A stretch of 58,697 bases of DNA from an uncultured Ignavibacteriota bacterium (GCA_903900335.1 CAIUMP010000050.1:1-58697); one strand, 5' to 3'; numbered from the stretch's first letter, positions 1-10,186 are shown. The notes: generated by a model from the letters alone, not told the origin. Made by a program: numbers and translations.

Positions 1-1
1 C

Positions 2-403
2 GTCTGGCAGGACACCGCCTCGAACCCCGACCTGAGATATTTCGATTCAACTCTTCCCTCTATGCACGATATTGGGTTGGATTCGGTGCTCAAGATTGCC
101 GCAGGGGCAAGCGTTCATTACGAAGCTCTCGGCTCGCAAATTCTTCTCAGTGCGGCGCTCTCACCGAATCCCGTTACGGAGCGCACCTCGCTTGCGATCT
201 CGGTTGGGCGCGAGGCGTATGTGCATATTGAGGTCTATGATCTGCTCGGCAACAAACTGCGCGGCGTTGGCTATGAGGGCGTCTTCGAGTCCGGCTCGCG
301 CAATGTCGAGCTTGATCTCCATTCACTTCCCTCTGGCACGTACTACGTTCACATCTCCACGGCGAACAATGAGGTGAGGACGATTAGGCTGGTGAAGAAA
401 TAA
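2..403 (+). CDS. C-terminal part of a T9SS-sorted secreted protein (5' truncated by window)
   Basis: The reading frame is open from base 2 of the window to a TAA at 401-403, so the start lies outside. The visible 133 residues end in a typical type IX (Por) sorting domain of about 80 residues: an N-P pair early in the domain (LSPNPVTERTS), a VYDLLGNKL strand, an LPSGTYYVHI strand and a short basic end (IRLVKK). Such domains are known to direct outer-membrane passage and are removed or modified at the cell surface. The cargo function is not visible here. The first in-frame ATG (62) is probably internal because coding sequence continues upstream. Confidence 0.8.
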   Translation, partial: VWQDTASNPDLRYFDSTLPSMHDIGLDSVLKIAAGASVHYEALGSQILLSAALSPNPVTERTSLAISVGREAYVHIEVYDLLGNKLRGVGYEGVFESGSRNVELDLHSLPSGTYYVHISTANNEVRTIRLVKK

Positions 404-424
404 CCACCATCATGCTGCTTCAAA

Positions 425-450
425 AAGAAGTCCGCTACGGCGGACTTCTT
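425..450 (+). terminator. hairpin after the first gene
   Basis: An 11-bp perfect stem (AAGAAGTCCGC with GCGGACTTCTT) and a TACG tetraloop lie 22 bases after the stop codon. No U-tract follows, so a role in 3' end formation or mRNA stability is inferred from position and symmetry. Confidence 0.6.
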
Positions 451-584
451 GCATTCTGGCGGGCCAGATTTCGCCCGGCCGAACCCATACCGCGCTCCGC
501 CACGAAAATAGTTGGTGGAAAAACTGTAACCTTTTTCCTCTTCGTTGGTCTTAATATAGGTAGACCATTGTTACGGATTGTCCA

Positions 585-3500
585 ATGAAGTGTTTTCTAG
601 CCGCTTTCCTTGTCGGGATCACCCTGTTCACGTGTTCCGCTGACCGAGCCTTGTCGCAGACCTCCGCCTCTTCGGATGGCACGGAGTTCTATGTCACCTT
701 TTTTTCCGGGCAGACCTATCTCCCGACCGTCACAGCCCAGATCTGCGCCTTCCAAAGCTCCCTTGTTAAGTTGTACTACTTCGACACTTCGGGTCGCGAA
801 AGTCTCGATACTGCGTTCCTCCTGGATCCGATGACGTGCGCATCCATTTATCTCAACACCAAATATCTCACCTTTACGGATTCCACCAAGAGTTATAGCT
901 CCATCCATATTGTCTCCGACAAGCCCATAACGGTGCAGATGTATGGCTCTGGATATGGAACCACGGAGATGTACCTCGCACTGCCGACAAGTATGTTGGG
1001 CACGGCCTATTCGGTGGCTTCCTACACCAACAGCACCAAGAATGGAACATCCATTGAGCAGTTCTCGCCAACGCTTTCCACGTTCATGGTCATTGGTACT
1101 GCACCGAACACAAAGGTGCATATCAAATCGAGTGTCAATACCAGAAGCCCGCTCCCGGACACCATTGTCCTGCAACCGGGGCAGGTCTTGCGTGTCCGCG
1201 CCAGAGATCCCTTGAAGTGCGATCTTTCCGGAAGCCTTGTGCAATCCAGCCTTCCTGTGGTGGTGCTCACCGGGCACGAAGGTGCGGAGTTGCCGGACAT
1301 TGACACGCTCTGGCCGACCCGTTGGGACAATCTCCAAAATATGTTGATAGAAGAGCTGCTTCCTCTAAAGGATTGGGAAAGCAGCGGCTATTACGTCATA
1401 CCGTTTCAGGATCCCATTCCATCAACCAGACTTCTTCGCGCTGACACCGGCGACCTCATCCGTGTCTTCAGTGGACCGGGACTGAACAGCAATCTCAAGA
1501 TCCGAATTGGCAAGGCGACCGGCACTGGAACAGCAAGCAGCACACCGTTTGCGATCAATCAACTCGACAGTGGAGCGTCCATTACAAGCGTGGATTCCAG
1601 CCCGATCGGTGTCATGCAGTATGACTACTATCAGGGATTCGACGATCGCAACGTAACTTCTTCTGTCGCCGCGCCGGTAATGATGTCCGTGATCCCGTAC
1701 GCACTCTGGAAATACGACTATCTGTGGATGGTGCCTCAGCGCAGTGGCTTCAACGGCGGGCAATATTCCATGATGATCTACCACGTCGCGGCGCCTCCGA
1801 GGCTGTACAAAGGCAAGACACTCGTGGCGTTCCCACCCAGCGGGCCGACCTTTCAAATACCGGGGCACCCCGAATTGGTCGGGGAAAATTACCGGCTTGC
1901 TGCCGGTACGTATCACGCCGTGAGCGATTCCTCGTTCGTCGTCTATAGTTACGGCCGCTCGGAGTACAACGCCAAGGCGACGATGGCCTACGCCGCCCCC
2001 TGTGGTACGCTGACCACGCAGGAGAACATTCCTCCCATTGGCCTGGCGATCGATACCGGGTGTACTACCTGGTCCGGCATCATCCGCGATGGCAGAACGA
2101 AGATCTTGCGTCCGCAGGCCATTCTCATCGTGACCGATCCATTGGCCGTTCGGGCCGGTCTTCGAGTTACCACAAATGCGCTGCTGGATACTGAACGTCT
2201 CAATGACTCTGTCTGGACCTTTCACGCATCCGTCACGGATCCGTTCAAGCAATCGGATGTGACGATCTACATGCAAGACCTCTTCGGATTGCATATCATC
2301 AGTCACTTCCATTACGAGCCACCGAAGTGGATCGTCAGCGGCATTCGCAACATTGGTCGCATGAATGTTGGCTATGATACGTGCACCACGATTACGATCA
2401 CGAACCCGCTCGATTCAACGACGGTCCTGATCGACACCGTTGGATCACAGTCAAACCTGCGCGCCTTCCGGCTGACCAGTTGCGATTCGGCACTTCCGAC
2501 AAGGCTGAAGCCTCACGCGCTGATGCACTTCCATCTCTGCGCGGCCGGCCATAGCCCGGACACCACCTATCAGGATACGCTTGCTCTTGCCACCTCGTGC
2601 AACAGCATACCAATTGCGCTCACGCTTGCGACAATCTCCCCGCGCGTCAACTGGACAGCACCCTCTGCCGAGGATTCGCTGATCTGCGGGAAGCCCGACA
2701 CCGTGCGGCTCTGGCTGGTGAACGACAACCTCAAAGATGGACAAGAGGATGTGGAGGCTGTCACGCTGCAAGGAGCCGATGTTTCGGAATTCTCGATCGT
2801 CGGCAACGAACTCGGATATGATCCACTCGTGAATTTCCCGATGGACGCCGGACAGAAGATATGGGTTGACGTGGCGTTCCACCCTGACATGAACAAACCA
2901 GAACCTGATCGCTGGGCCGACCGTCATGCAAAACTCGTCGCGACGAACCTGTTGCACAATGACCCCGAGGTCGAATTGACGGCGCATATCCTCCAACCTA
3001 CACTTTCCAGCGATCAGTCTTCGGCTGATCTTGGCGTTGTTCTGGTAGGTGGAAGTGGTCATGCCGCCGTCGTGATCCGTGATACGGGCAGCGCCACAGT
3101 CAGTATTTCGGCGGTGACAATCGGCGATAGCAGGATCACCGCGAGCGGGATCCTGTCTGGCGATACGATACGGCCGGGAGAAAGTCGAACGATCACGCTT
3201 GATGGCACATTGCTGCAAGCCGATTCTATCAACACGCAGCTTACGATCACCGCCGGGCCTTCGTGTGCGAATCCCATTACACTTCCCGTCACGTTCCTCG
3301 CATACTCCAAAGGCTCTGTGAGTGCGACCTCCACTGGCGTTGGATTCCCCCTAACGTTTCTCTGCTCTCACCGCAGTGGGCCAGCCACTTTTACAAATAC
3401 GGGCACTGACACGATCACAGTCGATCATGCAACGATCACCGGGAGCAATGCCTTCTCGTTTGCGGATGGCTCCCAGTATCTGCTGCTTCGCAAAAGGCTT

Positions 3501-4370
3501 GCTCCGGACAGTTCGATCACTCTCACTATCACAAGTGCGCCGACAACACAGGGCATCTCAAATGGAAGTCTCGCCTTCGCGTGGGATAGCTCGATCTATC
3601 AGGTAATGAGCAATGCCCCGCTCACTACGGTAGCGCAATCCGCATCGGCAGCTCTGCAGGTGGCCGCTCCGAGTGTAACCGGAAATGGTGTGCCATCCAA
3701 CATGATCTACGTCCCGGTCGATCTGACCCAGCCCCCGCCCGCAGGCCTGAATGCTCAACGGGCAAAACTCACGCTTCGCTATCGCCGCGATCTCTTTGCG
3801 TTTGGTGCTGTCTCCTCATCCTATAAAATAGAGAATCAGACGGTTGCGGCCGATGGCAACGGCAATGAGCTGCTGACGCTCTTGTTGTCATCTTCTACCG
3901 GCTTCAATGCGGCAGAACTTGCTCGTCTGCAGTTCGAAGTGATGCTTTCGCTTGACACCGAGACTTCACTCGACATCCTTGATGTCCAATTCTTTGACGC
4001 AACAATGCAGGACACATTTTGCGTGGATGTTTCACAACAATCATCCAGCTTCAAACCGCGCGATCTCTGTTCGGCAATTGCGCTCCGAACCTACATGGCT
4101 TCAGGCTCACTTCCGTTAAACTTCGAAAGTATCGAGCCCAACCCGGGCACCGGCGAGTTCCAACTCGGGATCAGCGCTTCGAATTCACTTACAGTTCATA
4201 TTGGTGTCTATAACCTCCTTGGAGCGGGACTGTTCAGTATGGATCGTTCGGTACACTCGGGCCACAACAATGTGGCCTTGGACTTGGGAACCCTTGGCGA
4301 AGGGAGTTACATCGTCGAGATCTCCGATGGGAGTCAGAGCATACGAAAGAAGCTCGTGATCCAACGCTGA
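585..4370 (+). CDS. large secreted protein, IgGFc-binding-like N-terminal domain and T9SS sorting domain
   Basis: This 1261-residue protein begins with a signal peptide ending near residue 25 (ALSQ). Residues from about 30 to 480 resemble the IgGFc-binding N-terminal domain: it opens GTEFYVTFF and later has a SDKPITVQMYG strand. That domain is common in surface proteins of this bacterial group; the name does not prove antibody binding. Residues from about 590 to 1050 are repeated beta-sandwich units of the choice-of-anchor D style (NIGRMNVGYDTCTTITITN; LVGGSGHAAVVIRDTGS). The last 80 residues form a T9SS type A sorting domain (IEPNPGTGEFQL, VYNLLGAGL, LGEGSYIVEIS). The ATG at 585 gives a proper signal peptide. 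It is probably monocistronic, with the next gene convergent. Ligand unknown. Confidence 0.8.
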   Translation: MKCFLAAFLVGITLFTCSADRALSQTSASSDGTEFYVTFFSGQTYLPTVTAQICAFQSSLVKLYYFDTSGRESLDTAFLLDPMTCASIYLNTKYLTFTDSTKSYSSIHIVSDKPITVQMYGSGYGTTEMYLALPTSMLGTAYSVASYTNSTKNGTSIEQFSPTLSTFMVIGTAPNTKVHIKSSVNTRSPLPDTIVLQPGQVLRVRARDPLKCDLSGSLVQSSLPVVVLTGHEGAELPDIDTLWPTRWDNLQNMLIEELLPLKDWESSGYYVIPFQDPIPSTRLLRADTGDLIRVFSGPGLNSNLKIRIGKATGTGTASSTPFAINQLDSGASITSVDSSPIGVMQYDYYQGFDDRNVTSSVAAPVMMSVIPYALWKYDYLWMVPQRSGFNGGQYSMMIYHVAAPPRLYKGKTLVAFPPSGPTFQIPGHPELVGENYRLAAGTYHAVSDSSFVVYSYGRSEYNAKATMAYAAPCGTLTTQENIPPIGLAIDTGCTTWSGIIRDGRTKILRPQAILIVTDPLAVRAGLRVTTNALLDTERLNDSVWTFHASVTDPFKQSDVTIYMQDLFGLHIISHFHYEPPKWIVSGIRNIGRMNVGYDTCTTITITNPLDSTTVLIDTVGSQSNLRAFRLTSCDSALPTRLKPHALMHFHLCAAGHSPDTTYQDTLALATSCNSIPIALTLATISPRVNWTAPSAEDSLICGKPDTVRLWLVNDNLKDGQEDVEAVTLQGADVSEFSIVGNELGYDPLVNFPMDAGQKIWVDVAFHPDMNKPEPDRWADRHAKLVATNLLHNDPEVELTAHILQPTLSSDQSSADLGVVLVGGSGHAAVVIRDTGSATVSISAVTIGDSRITASGILSGDTIRPGESRTITLDGTLLQADSINTQLTITAGPSCANPITLPVTFLAYSKGSVSATSTGVGFPLTFLCSHRSGPATFTNTGTDTITVDHATITGSNAFSFADGSQYLLLRKRLAPDSSITLTITSAPTTQGISNGSLAFAWDSSIYQVMSNAPLTTVAQSASAALQVAAPSVTGNGVPSNMIYVPVDLTQPPPAGLNAQRAKLTLRYRRDLFAFGAVSSSYKIENQTVAADGNGNELLTLLLSSSTGFNAAELARLQFEVMLSLDTETSLDILDVQFFDATMQDTFCVDVSQQSSSFKPRDLCSAIALRTYMASGSLPLNFESIEPNPGTGEFQLGISASNSLTVHIGVYNLLGAGLFSMDRSVHSGHNNVALDLGTLGEGSYIVEISDGSQSIRKKLVIQR

Positions 4371-4404
4371 AACACGAGCCTCCGAGTCCGAACTCTGATC
4401 CTAT

Positions 4405-5259
4405 TTACGGCGCGGTGTAGTGCCGCTCGGGTTTCACACTATCATCTGTGTGGTGCGAGCGTTCATGGCGCATCGAGTCGCCGTTCTCAATCCGGTAGTC
4501 CTTCGGGATTTGGAAGATCGCGTCGTCGAGCTTCTCTTCAACAATATCGGTCATCTCGCCTTTGGCGAAGGTCTTGCCTTTGAACTTGGTCTCGAACTTG
4601 ACCGGTATCTTTCCTGCTACGGGTCGCATCATACCGAAGATCTGATCGAGCCCACCGCCGCCGGTCTGGGCACGTCCTAAGAACGCATCGCGAATGACTT
4701 CGAATGCTTTGATCTTCTCATTCGAACTAAGCCAGAGGTCGGTTTCCATATCCCCTTTGGATGCGTGATATTCCTCCGCCTCGAGACCATGCATTTCCTT
4801 TTTGACTCCCGTGGGCGTCGGCATCATCGCTTCAAGCGAATCGAAGATACCCATGTGACCTCGAAGGGAGTCGTCGATCTTCGCTCGATTGGAGTCGATA
4901 GAACGCAGATCCATCACCATCGCGGTGTGTGTAGGCAGCAGCACCGTGAGGGTTCGTGCATCGCGGTCGATGATGGAGCGCATGGAGATGAGCCCGCCAA
5001 GAAGCGAGACGTCATAGGCCACCTTGTTCTCACGTACATACATTTTGAGTGTCATGTTCGCGGCGGCACCGAGCATAGCCATGCCGTGGGGTGCTTCCTC
5101 CGAATCATTAGATTGCGCGTTCATCATGTCCGCAATTCCCGGCACCTGAATTACCTCGGTGATTGTTCCCTCAAATGCCTTACCGGGCATTTGCCCCCGT
5201 TCGGCACACGAGGCCAAGGATAGTGCTGTAGCAAAGATCAGTACAAAGCGAGACTTCAT
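4405..5259 (-). CDS. DUF4412-like lipoprotein
   Basis: The 284-residue product starts with a lipoprotein signal, with a lipobox-like LASC placing the acylated Cys at about residue 18. The rest is soluble and predicted periplasmic. It has the layout of DUF4412-type proteins: an early FEGTITEV strand, a KMYVRENKVAYDV stretch, and later strands ending in IFQIPKDY. These proteins are related in fold to outer-membrane lipoprotein carriers (LolA/RseB type), and no enzymatic residues are apparent. It is convergent with the 585-4370 gene, with only 34 bases between stop codons. The function remains unknown; the family assignment is by pattern only. Confidence 0.65.
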   Translation of the reverse strand: MKSRFVLIFATALSLASCAERGQMPGKAFEGTITEVIQVPGIADMMNAQSNDSEEAPHGMAMLGAAANMTLKMYVRENKVAYDVSLLGGLISMRSIIDRDARTLTVLLPTHTAMVMDLRSIDSNRAKIDDSLRGHMGIFDSLEAMMPTPTGVKKEMHGLEAEEYHASKGDMETDLWLSSNEKIKAFEVIRDAFLGRAQTGGGGLDQIFGMMRPVAGKIPVKFETKFKGKTFAKGEMTDIVEEKLDDAIFQIPKDYRIENGDSMRHERSHHTDDSVKPERHYTAP

Positions 5260-5620
5260 ATTCTTTATGTCTTGTTGGAATTCGTGGACTTGAACGAGCG
5301 GTGACTTAGTAAGTTTCCTGTATCCGTCACAGCCTACTCCTCCCCCACAGGCAACACTAATTCGATCCGTTCAAATTAATGAATGGATAACTATGTGAAA
5401 ATTCACCGCTACGTGTGACATCTCTCACGAAGATGTGTTATACGGCCGAACGTAACGCACAGAGATGTGTTGCGCGTCGAATTCGATCGTGAATTCAGCA
5501 TTGGTGATTAGGGAGTAATTACCAACAACCTTTGCCCGAACCGGAGTCAATCGGTTCATCAGTCAACGTCCGGTAGGTGTGCCAAGCACGCTTATTGGCA
5601 AATGCATAGAGCAGTAGTAC
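5260..5620. other. intergenic region between divergent genes
   Basis: No convincing gene was found in these 361 bases. The region must carry promoters for the divergent lipoprotein and esterase genes, but no clear -35/-10 pair was recognised. An imperfect inverted repeat, TGTGTTA (5434-5440) with TAACGCACA (5453-5461), is followed by a second AGATGTGTT. It could be an operator, which is only a guess from symmetry. Confidence 0.3.
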
Positions 5621-6718
5621 GTGAATAAGCTATTAAGAATTGTTTCGATACCTATCTTCTTCGCCACGATCCAGTTCTCGACGCTTCGAGCCCAGACAAG
5701 CGCCTCTCTGGAAGAGGTCCGGGTAGATTGGCATCTGGCCGGAGTTTCGGAAGCTGCCTCAGATTATGGCAGTGCGCTCGGCTACTTCAAGGAGGTCGTC
5801 GAAAACGCGAAGTACCTACCGCTGGTCTCGCGAGAGTGGTATCAGGGAATAGGTTGGTTGGGCATTTCGCGGTCCAAAGCTCGGCTTGGCGATACGTGCG
5901 GAGCGCGAAGAGCTTTGGCAACATCATTCAGCCACTCGTTTGCCAACGCTGCACTTCTCGAACAGGACACCTTTTTTGGCCCCTTAGTTGGGATCAATTT
6001 CATCGACTCCCTCAATGCCTTCTGGTCCCATATTCGAATGCTAAATAGGTCCGAGTGGATTCAGCAAGAGCCCATGGTCTTCCGCCCCCACGACGCCCAA
6101 CCCGGCGAACCGCTAATCATCTGCCTCCATGGAGGCAATGGCAATTATCGAGGTTTCGCGGATTATTGGACAAATGTAGCCGATAGCGCAAAGGCCACAG
6201 TTGTTGTACCACCCGGTATCATTCGAAACTCGGAAGTGCAAAACTCCTGGGAATTTGATTTGGCGGCTATATTCCCTTCGGTTGAGAGTTTACGTACCGA
6301 GTGCATTCGAAAATACAAAGCGGATCCAACTCAGGTGTATCTCGCCGGCTTTTCGCAAGGGGGGCAGGCTGCAATCGGCCTCACCTTGCTTCACCCCACC
6401 CTATTCGTAGGTGCTCTTTCATTTTCCGGCTTCCTACTTGATAGTTTGGACGAATCCGCGCTTTCTCAAGCGAGCCAACAACACGTGCGGTTTTACGCTC
6501 TCTCTGGTGAGTGGGATAGCAAGGATTTTCTCCGAAGCCTCGGGGATATTCAACGCAGGTGCACGAAACACGGCATTCCATTCCACCTAGAGCTCGAAGA
6601 GAAGATGTCCCACGAAATGCCTCTGGATTTTGGATCTCGGTTCGGAGAGGCCTGGCGATGGATTCGCCAACCAGAACCGGTTTACGATGTGCACTCTGTC
6701 GGCGGCTCTGGGCAGTAG
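5621..6718 (+). CDS. secreted alpha/beta-hydrolase, phospholipase/carboxylesterase-like
   Basis: The GTG start is chosen because it gives a signal peptide (about 25 residues, ending LRAQ); only a weak ribosome site precedes it. Residues 30-130 look helical, possibly repeat-like. From about residue 155 the alpha/beta-hydrolase core begins, with LIICLHGGNGN as the oxyanion-hole strand. The nucleophile elbow is GFSQGG (G-x-S-x-G) near residue 247. A C-terminal EEKMSHEMP supplies a candidate catalytic His. This arrangement fits the carboxylesterase/phospholipase or PHB-depolymerase-like group, acting outside the cytoplasm on an unknown ester. No operon partner is evident. Confidence 0.75.
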   Translation: MNKLLRIVSIPIFFATIQFSTLRAQTSASLEEVRVDWHLAGVSEAASDYGSALGYFKEVVENAKYLPLVSREWYQGIGWLGISRSKARLGDTCGARRALATSFSHSFANAALLEQDTFFGPLVGINFIDSLNAFWSHIRMLNRSEWIQQEPMVFRPHDAQPGEPLIICLHGGNGNYRGFADYWTNVADSAKATVVVPPGIIRNSEVQNSWEFDLAAIFPSVESLRTECIRKYKADPTQVYLAGFSQGGQAAIGLTLLHPTLFVGALSFSGFLLDSLDESALSQASQQHVRFYALSGEWDSKDFLRSLGDIQRRCTKHGIPFHLELEEKMSHEMPLDFGSRFGEAWRWIRQPEPVYDVHSVGGSGQ

Positions 6719-6830
6719 AATGCTGGATTAAACCCTAGACAGCTGGTGTTGTCAAAACGGCCGCGGCTATTCCCCCACGCCCGGCCCAGTCGTGTCCTGA
6801 AAGGACGATTGCCTTATCCAACAAATCGGA

Positions 6831-8384
6831 ATGCATATGAAAGCTTGCCACAACCTTAGTCGCGTTGCACTGCTGCTTGTCCTGAGCTTGACCTGTTTTA
6901 AATGGAGCGCCGCCCAAACACTTCATCGCCTCAATACAGGCCGTGGTGCCACGTTCCTTGCCCTCTCCTTCCCAACGGATAGTCTTGGTGTAGCCGTCGG
7001 AGACACAGATACTTCCGTACCGTTAGTAAGTGCCGCCGTCGCAGTCGGGACCACTGATGCCGGAGCGTCCTGGAACCGCATTCCTCTCTTTAGCACCGAT
7101 CCGCTTTACGCTGCTTTTTTCAACGATCAAACAAGCGGGGCAGTCGGTGGCGACAATGGGCGAATGATGGTCTTTGCCGGCCAATCCCTTCACAATGTGC
7201 AACTGCCCGAATTCGGGACAATTTACGGGATCACCTATCCATCCTACGATACCGTCATCGCAGTTGGTGGTGGAGGATTGATCTATAAGAGTAACGATAG
7301 CGGTAAAACGTGGAAGAAGATCGCCCCTCCACCTGCCGTCGCAAGCCGGGATTTCTATGGCGTGGACTATTGGGACGACAGTACGTATTGGATCGTCGGC
7401 CACGGAGGAATTGTGCTGTACACAGAGGACGCTGGCACCACGTGGCAGCGCATCAATCTGAACACCAATCACGATCTTCATTCGGTCTCCTTCCCTGACG
7501 CAAGCAACAACGGTTGGATCGCCGGAGACGGTGTGCTCTTCTACACAACCGATGGTGGTACAACCTGGACGGATGTGGGAACATCCGCACTGCTGCAACA
7601 GGTCGTTGGCTATGACAGCCTTCACGCGTATGCCGTTGGATTTTCGGGTCAGATGTTGCAAACAAGCAACGCGACAAGTTGGACGCCCGTCGAAACCGGG
7701 ACGACCGCCAATTTCTACGGTGTCGCTGTTCCCTCGATGGATCACATTCTCATCTGTGGCGATAGTGGAATTGTGATGTCCACGCTCGCCGTAAGCGCAC
7801 CGAAGGCAAGCTTTGCTGTATCAAACGATACGTTTCCTCGACTTAAGGTGGGCGCGGTGGCTGTGAACTCAAAACTTATTATTACGAACACATCGAACCA
7901 GGTTCCGGTAACTATCGTCAGCGCGGAGATTGACAGCTCAGAATTCACGCTGGACCCGACCGGGAATAATACTTTCCCCTTCAAGATACCTCCCGGCCAA
8001 ACGCATGCCCTCGATATTCGCTTCAGGCCTGCATATCCCGGACCGATCTCCTCTCTCATTCGTGTCGCTTCGAACGAGGCAGGTTCGAGCACAGGTATTC
8101 TAATGGGAGTGGCTGATCCAGCGGCGGGGGTTGCGACCAATGAGACCGCCACCGTACTTAAGCTCTCGGTCACCTCTGCGGGAAGACGCGTGTGGCTCGA
8201 CATTCCTGGAACCATGACAGGGCCTTTGCATATCGAGTTAATGAATGTACTTGGCAACAACTTACTATCGTCGGCAATCCACGATGATTACCAGGTAGAT
8301 GGTAGTTCTTTGCTTCCCGGTGTGTACTTGTTCCGGGTGAGCTCCAATACCGGTTCGACCAGCGGGAAGTTTGTGATCCATTAG
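6831..8384 (+). CDS. secreted YCF48-like beta-propeller with T9SS sorting domain
   Basis: The 517-residue protein has a signal peptide to about residue 28 (SAAQ). Residues 30-325 are propeller repeats of the YCF48/BNR type: recurring strands such as GLIYKSNDSGKTWKKI, GIVLYTEDAGTTWQRI and VLFYTTDGGTTWTDV, each with the D-x-G-x-T-W box. Residues from about 330 to 430 form one choice-of-anchor-like beta sandwich (LIITNTSNQVPVTIVSAEI). The end is a short T9SS-type sorting domain (IELMNVLGNNLLS, LLPGVYLFRVSS). An ATG preceded by GGA is taken as the start. The role of such proteins outside photosynthetic organisms is unknown; surface display is inferred. Confidence 0.8.
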   Translation: MHMKACHNLSRVALLLVLSLTCFKWSAAQTLHRLNTGRGATFLALSFPTDSLGVAVGDTDTSVPLVSAAVAVGTTDAGASWNRIPLFSTDPLYAAFFNDQTSGAVGGDNGRMMVFAGQSLHNVQLPEFGTIYGITYPSYDTVIAVGGGGLIYKSNDSGKTWKKIAPPPAVASRDFYGVDYWDDSTYWIVGHGGIVLYTEDAGTTWQRINLNTNHDLHSVSFPDASNNGWIAGDGVLFYTTDGGTTWTDVGTSALLQQVVGYDSLHAYAVGFSGQMLQTSNATSWTPVETGTTANFYGVAVPSMDHILICGDSGIVMSTLAVSAPKASFAVSNDTFPRLKVGAVAVNSKLIITNTSNQVPVTIVSAEIDSSEFTLDPTGNNTFPFKIPPGQTHALDIRFRPAYPGPISSLIRVASNEAGSSTGILMGVADPAAGVATNETATVLKLSVTSAGRRVWLDIPGTMTGPLHIELMNVLGNNLLSSAIHDDYQVDGSSLLPGVYLFRVSSNTGSTSGKFVIH

Positions 8385-8505
8385 CAGCTCGAACGAAAGT
8401 CATTCGTCGTCGGCCCCGTATTCCGAAGGGGCCGTAAGGTCTTTCGCCACTCCTCTTTTACTACGCTTCACGTTGTGCAGCGTCGCTTGCCGTATTTTTG
8501 CACCA

Positions 8506-9345
8506 ATGCTCATCACCGACTTCACCCGCGCACTCGAACGCATCGTCCCGTTATCCAGCATTGCTTTCGATGGCGATAGAGTTGGAATGCAAGTTGGGCT
8601 TCCGTCTGAGACGTTGCTTTCCAAGGTGCTCTTCGCATACGAAGTGACAACGGAGGTGATCGCCGAGGCGCGCGATCGCGACGCCAATCTCATCGTCGCA
8701 TTCCATCCGCTGATCTTTCCGAATATCACTTCTGTCACGGATACACACCGCACTGGCGCGCTGCTGCGTGAACTGCTCAAAGCAGACATCGCGCTGTACG
8801 TGCAGCACACGGCCTTCGACGCGCAGATCGAATTCGGTACCAGCAGACTCATGGCAGAGGCCCTCAAGCTTCAGAACATCCAACCATTAACACGTGCGCG
8901 GGAAAGCGCGGGAGGCTTGGATTTCGGAATGGGTGCGATCGGTAGCTGGGAAGGATCTAAGACCCGAGATGGATTTCTTCAGCTGGTGCAGCAGACTTTT
9001 GGGACACCCGCGATCCGTACAAATGCCGATGGCCCAAGCAAGATCAAGACGGTTGCGATGCTGGGTGGCGCCGGAATGGAATATTACTCCGCTGCCAAGG
9101 ACCTCGGTGCGGACGCATTTATTACTGCCGATGTGCGTTACCATGATTTCCACCGGGCAAGCCACGATAAAATTCTCCTAGTGGATGCCGGACACGCGGA
9201 GACCGAAAGATTTGTTACGGGGGGGATGGTCCAAGCGGCTCGGAGGGCATTGGAACTCTCGAACATGGAAAATGACCTTCCATTTTCGAGCTTACTCCCC
9301 GCCCGAACTGAGCCGAACAGCGTGCGTTATTACTGCCAGGACTGA
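8506..9345 (+). CDS. Nif3-like dinuclear metal-centre protein
   Basis: This is the NIF3/YbgI (DUF34) family, about 279 residues. The early block VAFHPLIF (near residue 65-72) matches the metal-binding HHP element but has one His, as in the eukaryote-like YHPP variant. QHTAFD near residue 100 supplies the conserved His/Asp. A C-terminal VDAGHAETERF supplies the His and Glu ligands. The family forms toroidal hexamers with two metals per subunit; the substrate is debated (folate or nucleotide metabolism has been proposed). The ATG at 8506 is preferred over a GTG 33 bases upstream because family members begin close to this methionine. The zinc-ribbon gene follows after 28 bases. Confidence 0.9.
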   Translation: MLITDFTRALERIVPLSSIAFDGDRVGMQVGLPSETLLSKVLFAYEVTTEVIAEARDRDANLIVAFHPLIFPNITSVTDTHRTGALLRELLKADIALYVQHTAFDAQIEFGTSRLMAEALKLQNIQPLTRARESAGGLDFGMGAIGSWEGSKTRDGFLQLVQQTFGTPAIRTNADGPSKIKTVAMLGGAGMEYYSAAKDLGADAFITADVRYHDFHRASHDKILLVDAGHAETERFVTGGMVQAARRALELSNMENDLPFSSLLPARTEPNSVRYYCQD

Positions 9346-9373
9346 CCGGCTTCCGCAGCCCGAACATTCGGGA

Positions 9374-10186
9374 ATGGACACCAGACTGGAGCCGACCCGA
9401 CAGACTTTAATAGATAAATACGTGAACGAATCACTTTTGCATCTCTACGAATTACAGAAGATCGACAGCCAGCTCGACGACCTTATCGAGAGCCGTGGCG
9501 AACTGCCGGATCGCGTCCAGGACATGCGGCGAACGGTGGCGGAGCAACGCTACAATCTTGAGCAGATCCGAAAGGACATTGCGGAGATCGACACACGATC
9601 GAAGCAACTTTCCGATGAGACCGTGGATCTGCGCGAAAAGGTAGATCGCTACAAAGCGCAGCAGTTCGATGTAAAGACCACACGCGAGTACGACGCCATC
9701 ACATTCCAACTTGAGGATGGACAGCGCAGACTGCATAACAACGTGGAGTCCATGGGCCGCATGGGTGTGGAGCTCGAGGGCATGAAGATCGACGAAGTTC
9801 AAATGACACAGGACTTCGCGGAGGTCGAGGCCGAACTCGCTGAGGCAGAAGCTGCACTCGGCGAAGTTTTGGCTGCGACACAGCAGGATGAGAAGAAGCT
9901 GATCTCCCGCCGGAACACGCTCGAAAAGAAGATTCAGCCATTCCATTTGACGATCTACAACCGAGTGCGTCCGGCAAAGAATGGCGTAGCGGTTGTCGCG
10001 ATCAAGAACGGTGTCTGTGGTGGCTGCTACAATGCTGTTCCACGCCAGCTTGCCCTTGAACTGCGCAAAGGCGAGAAGCATACCGTCTGCGAATACTGCG
10101 GTCGTATTATCGTCGGCGAGCCGATCGCCATCGCTGTCGATGGTGAACCCGTTGCCGCTCCTGTTGCGGTAGCGGAAGAAGATTAA
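9374..10186 (+). CDS. coiled-coil C4 zinc-ribbon protein (DUF164/CT398 type)
   Basis: The N-terminal 190 residues are a long charged coiled coil (LYELQKIDSQLDDLIESRGEL onward). The C-terminus is a C4 zinc ribbon: CGGCYNAVP, about 20 residues, then CEYCGRII. This is the bacterial zinc-ribbon family related to CT398/CdsZ and HP0958, with proposed roles as a chaperone-like or nucleic-acid-binding adaptor. The start could be the ATG at 9374 (270 residues) or the GTG at 9422 (254 residues, beginning just before the coiled coil). The gene ends 7 bases before the RNase P RNA, so the two are probably cotranscribed or overlap in transcript. Confidence 0.85.
   Translation: MDTRLEPTRQTLIDKYVNESLLHLYELQKIDSQLDDLIESRGELPDRVQDMRRTVAEQRYNLEQIRKDIAEIDTRSKQLSDETVDLREKVDRYKAQQFDVKTTREYDAITFQLEDGQRRLHNNVESMGRMGVELEGMKIDEVQMTQDFAEVEAELAEAEAALGEVLAATQQDEKKLISRRNTLEKKIQPFHLTIYNRVRPAKNGVAVVAIKNGVCGGCYNAVPRQLALELRKGEKHTVCEYCGRIIVGEPIAIAVDGEPVAAPVAVAEED

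Noticed and set aside
8400-8440. CGGCCCC/GGGGCCG hairpin before the Nif3-like gene, considered as a terminator
   Set aside because: The stem is short and there is no T-run on either strand; position alone is not enough.
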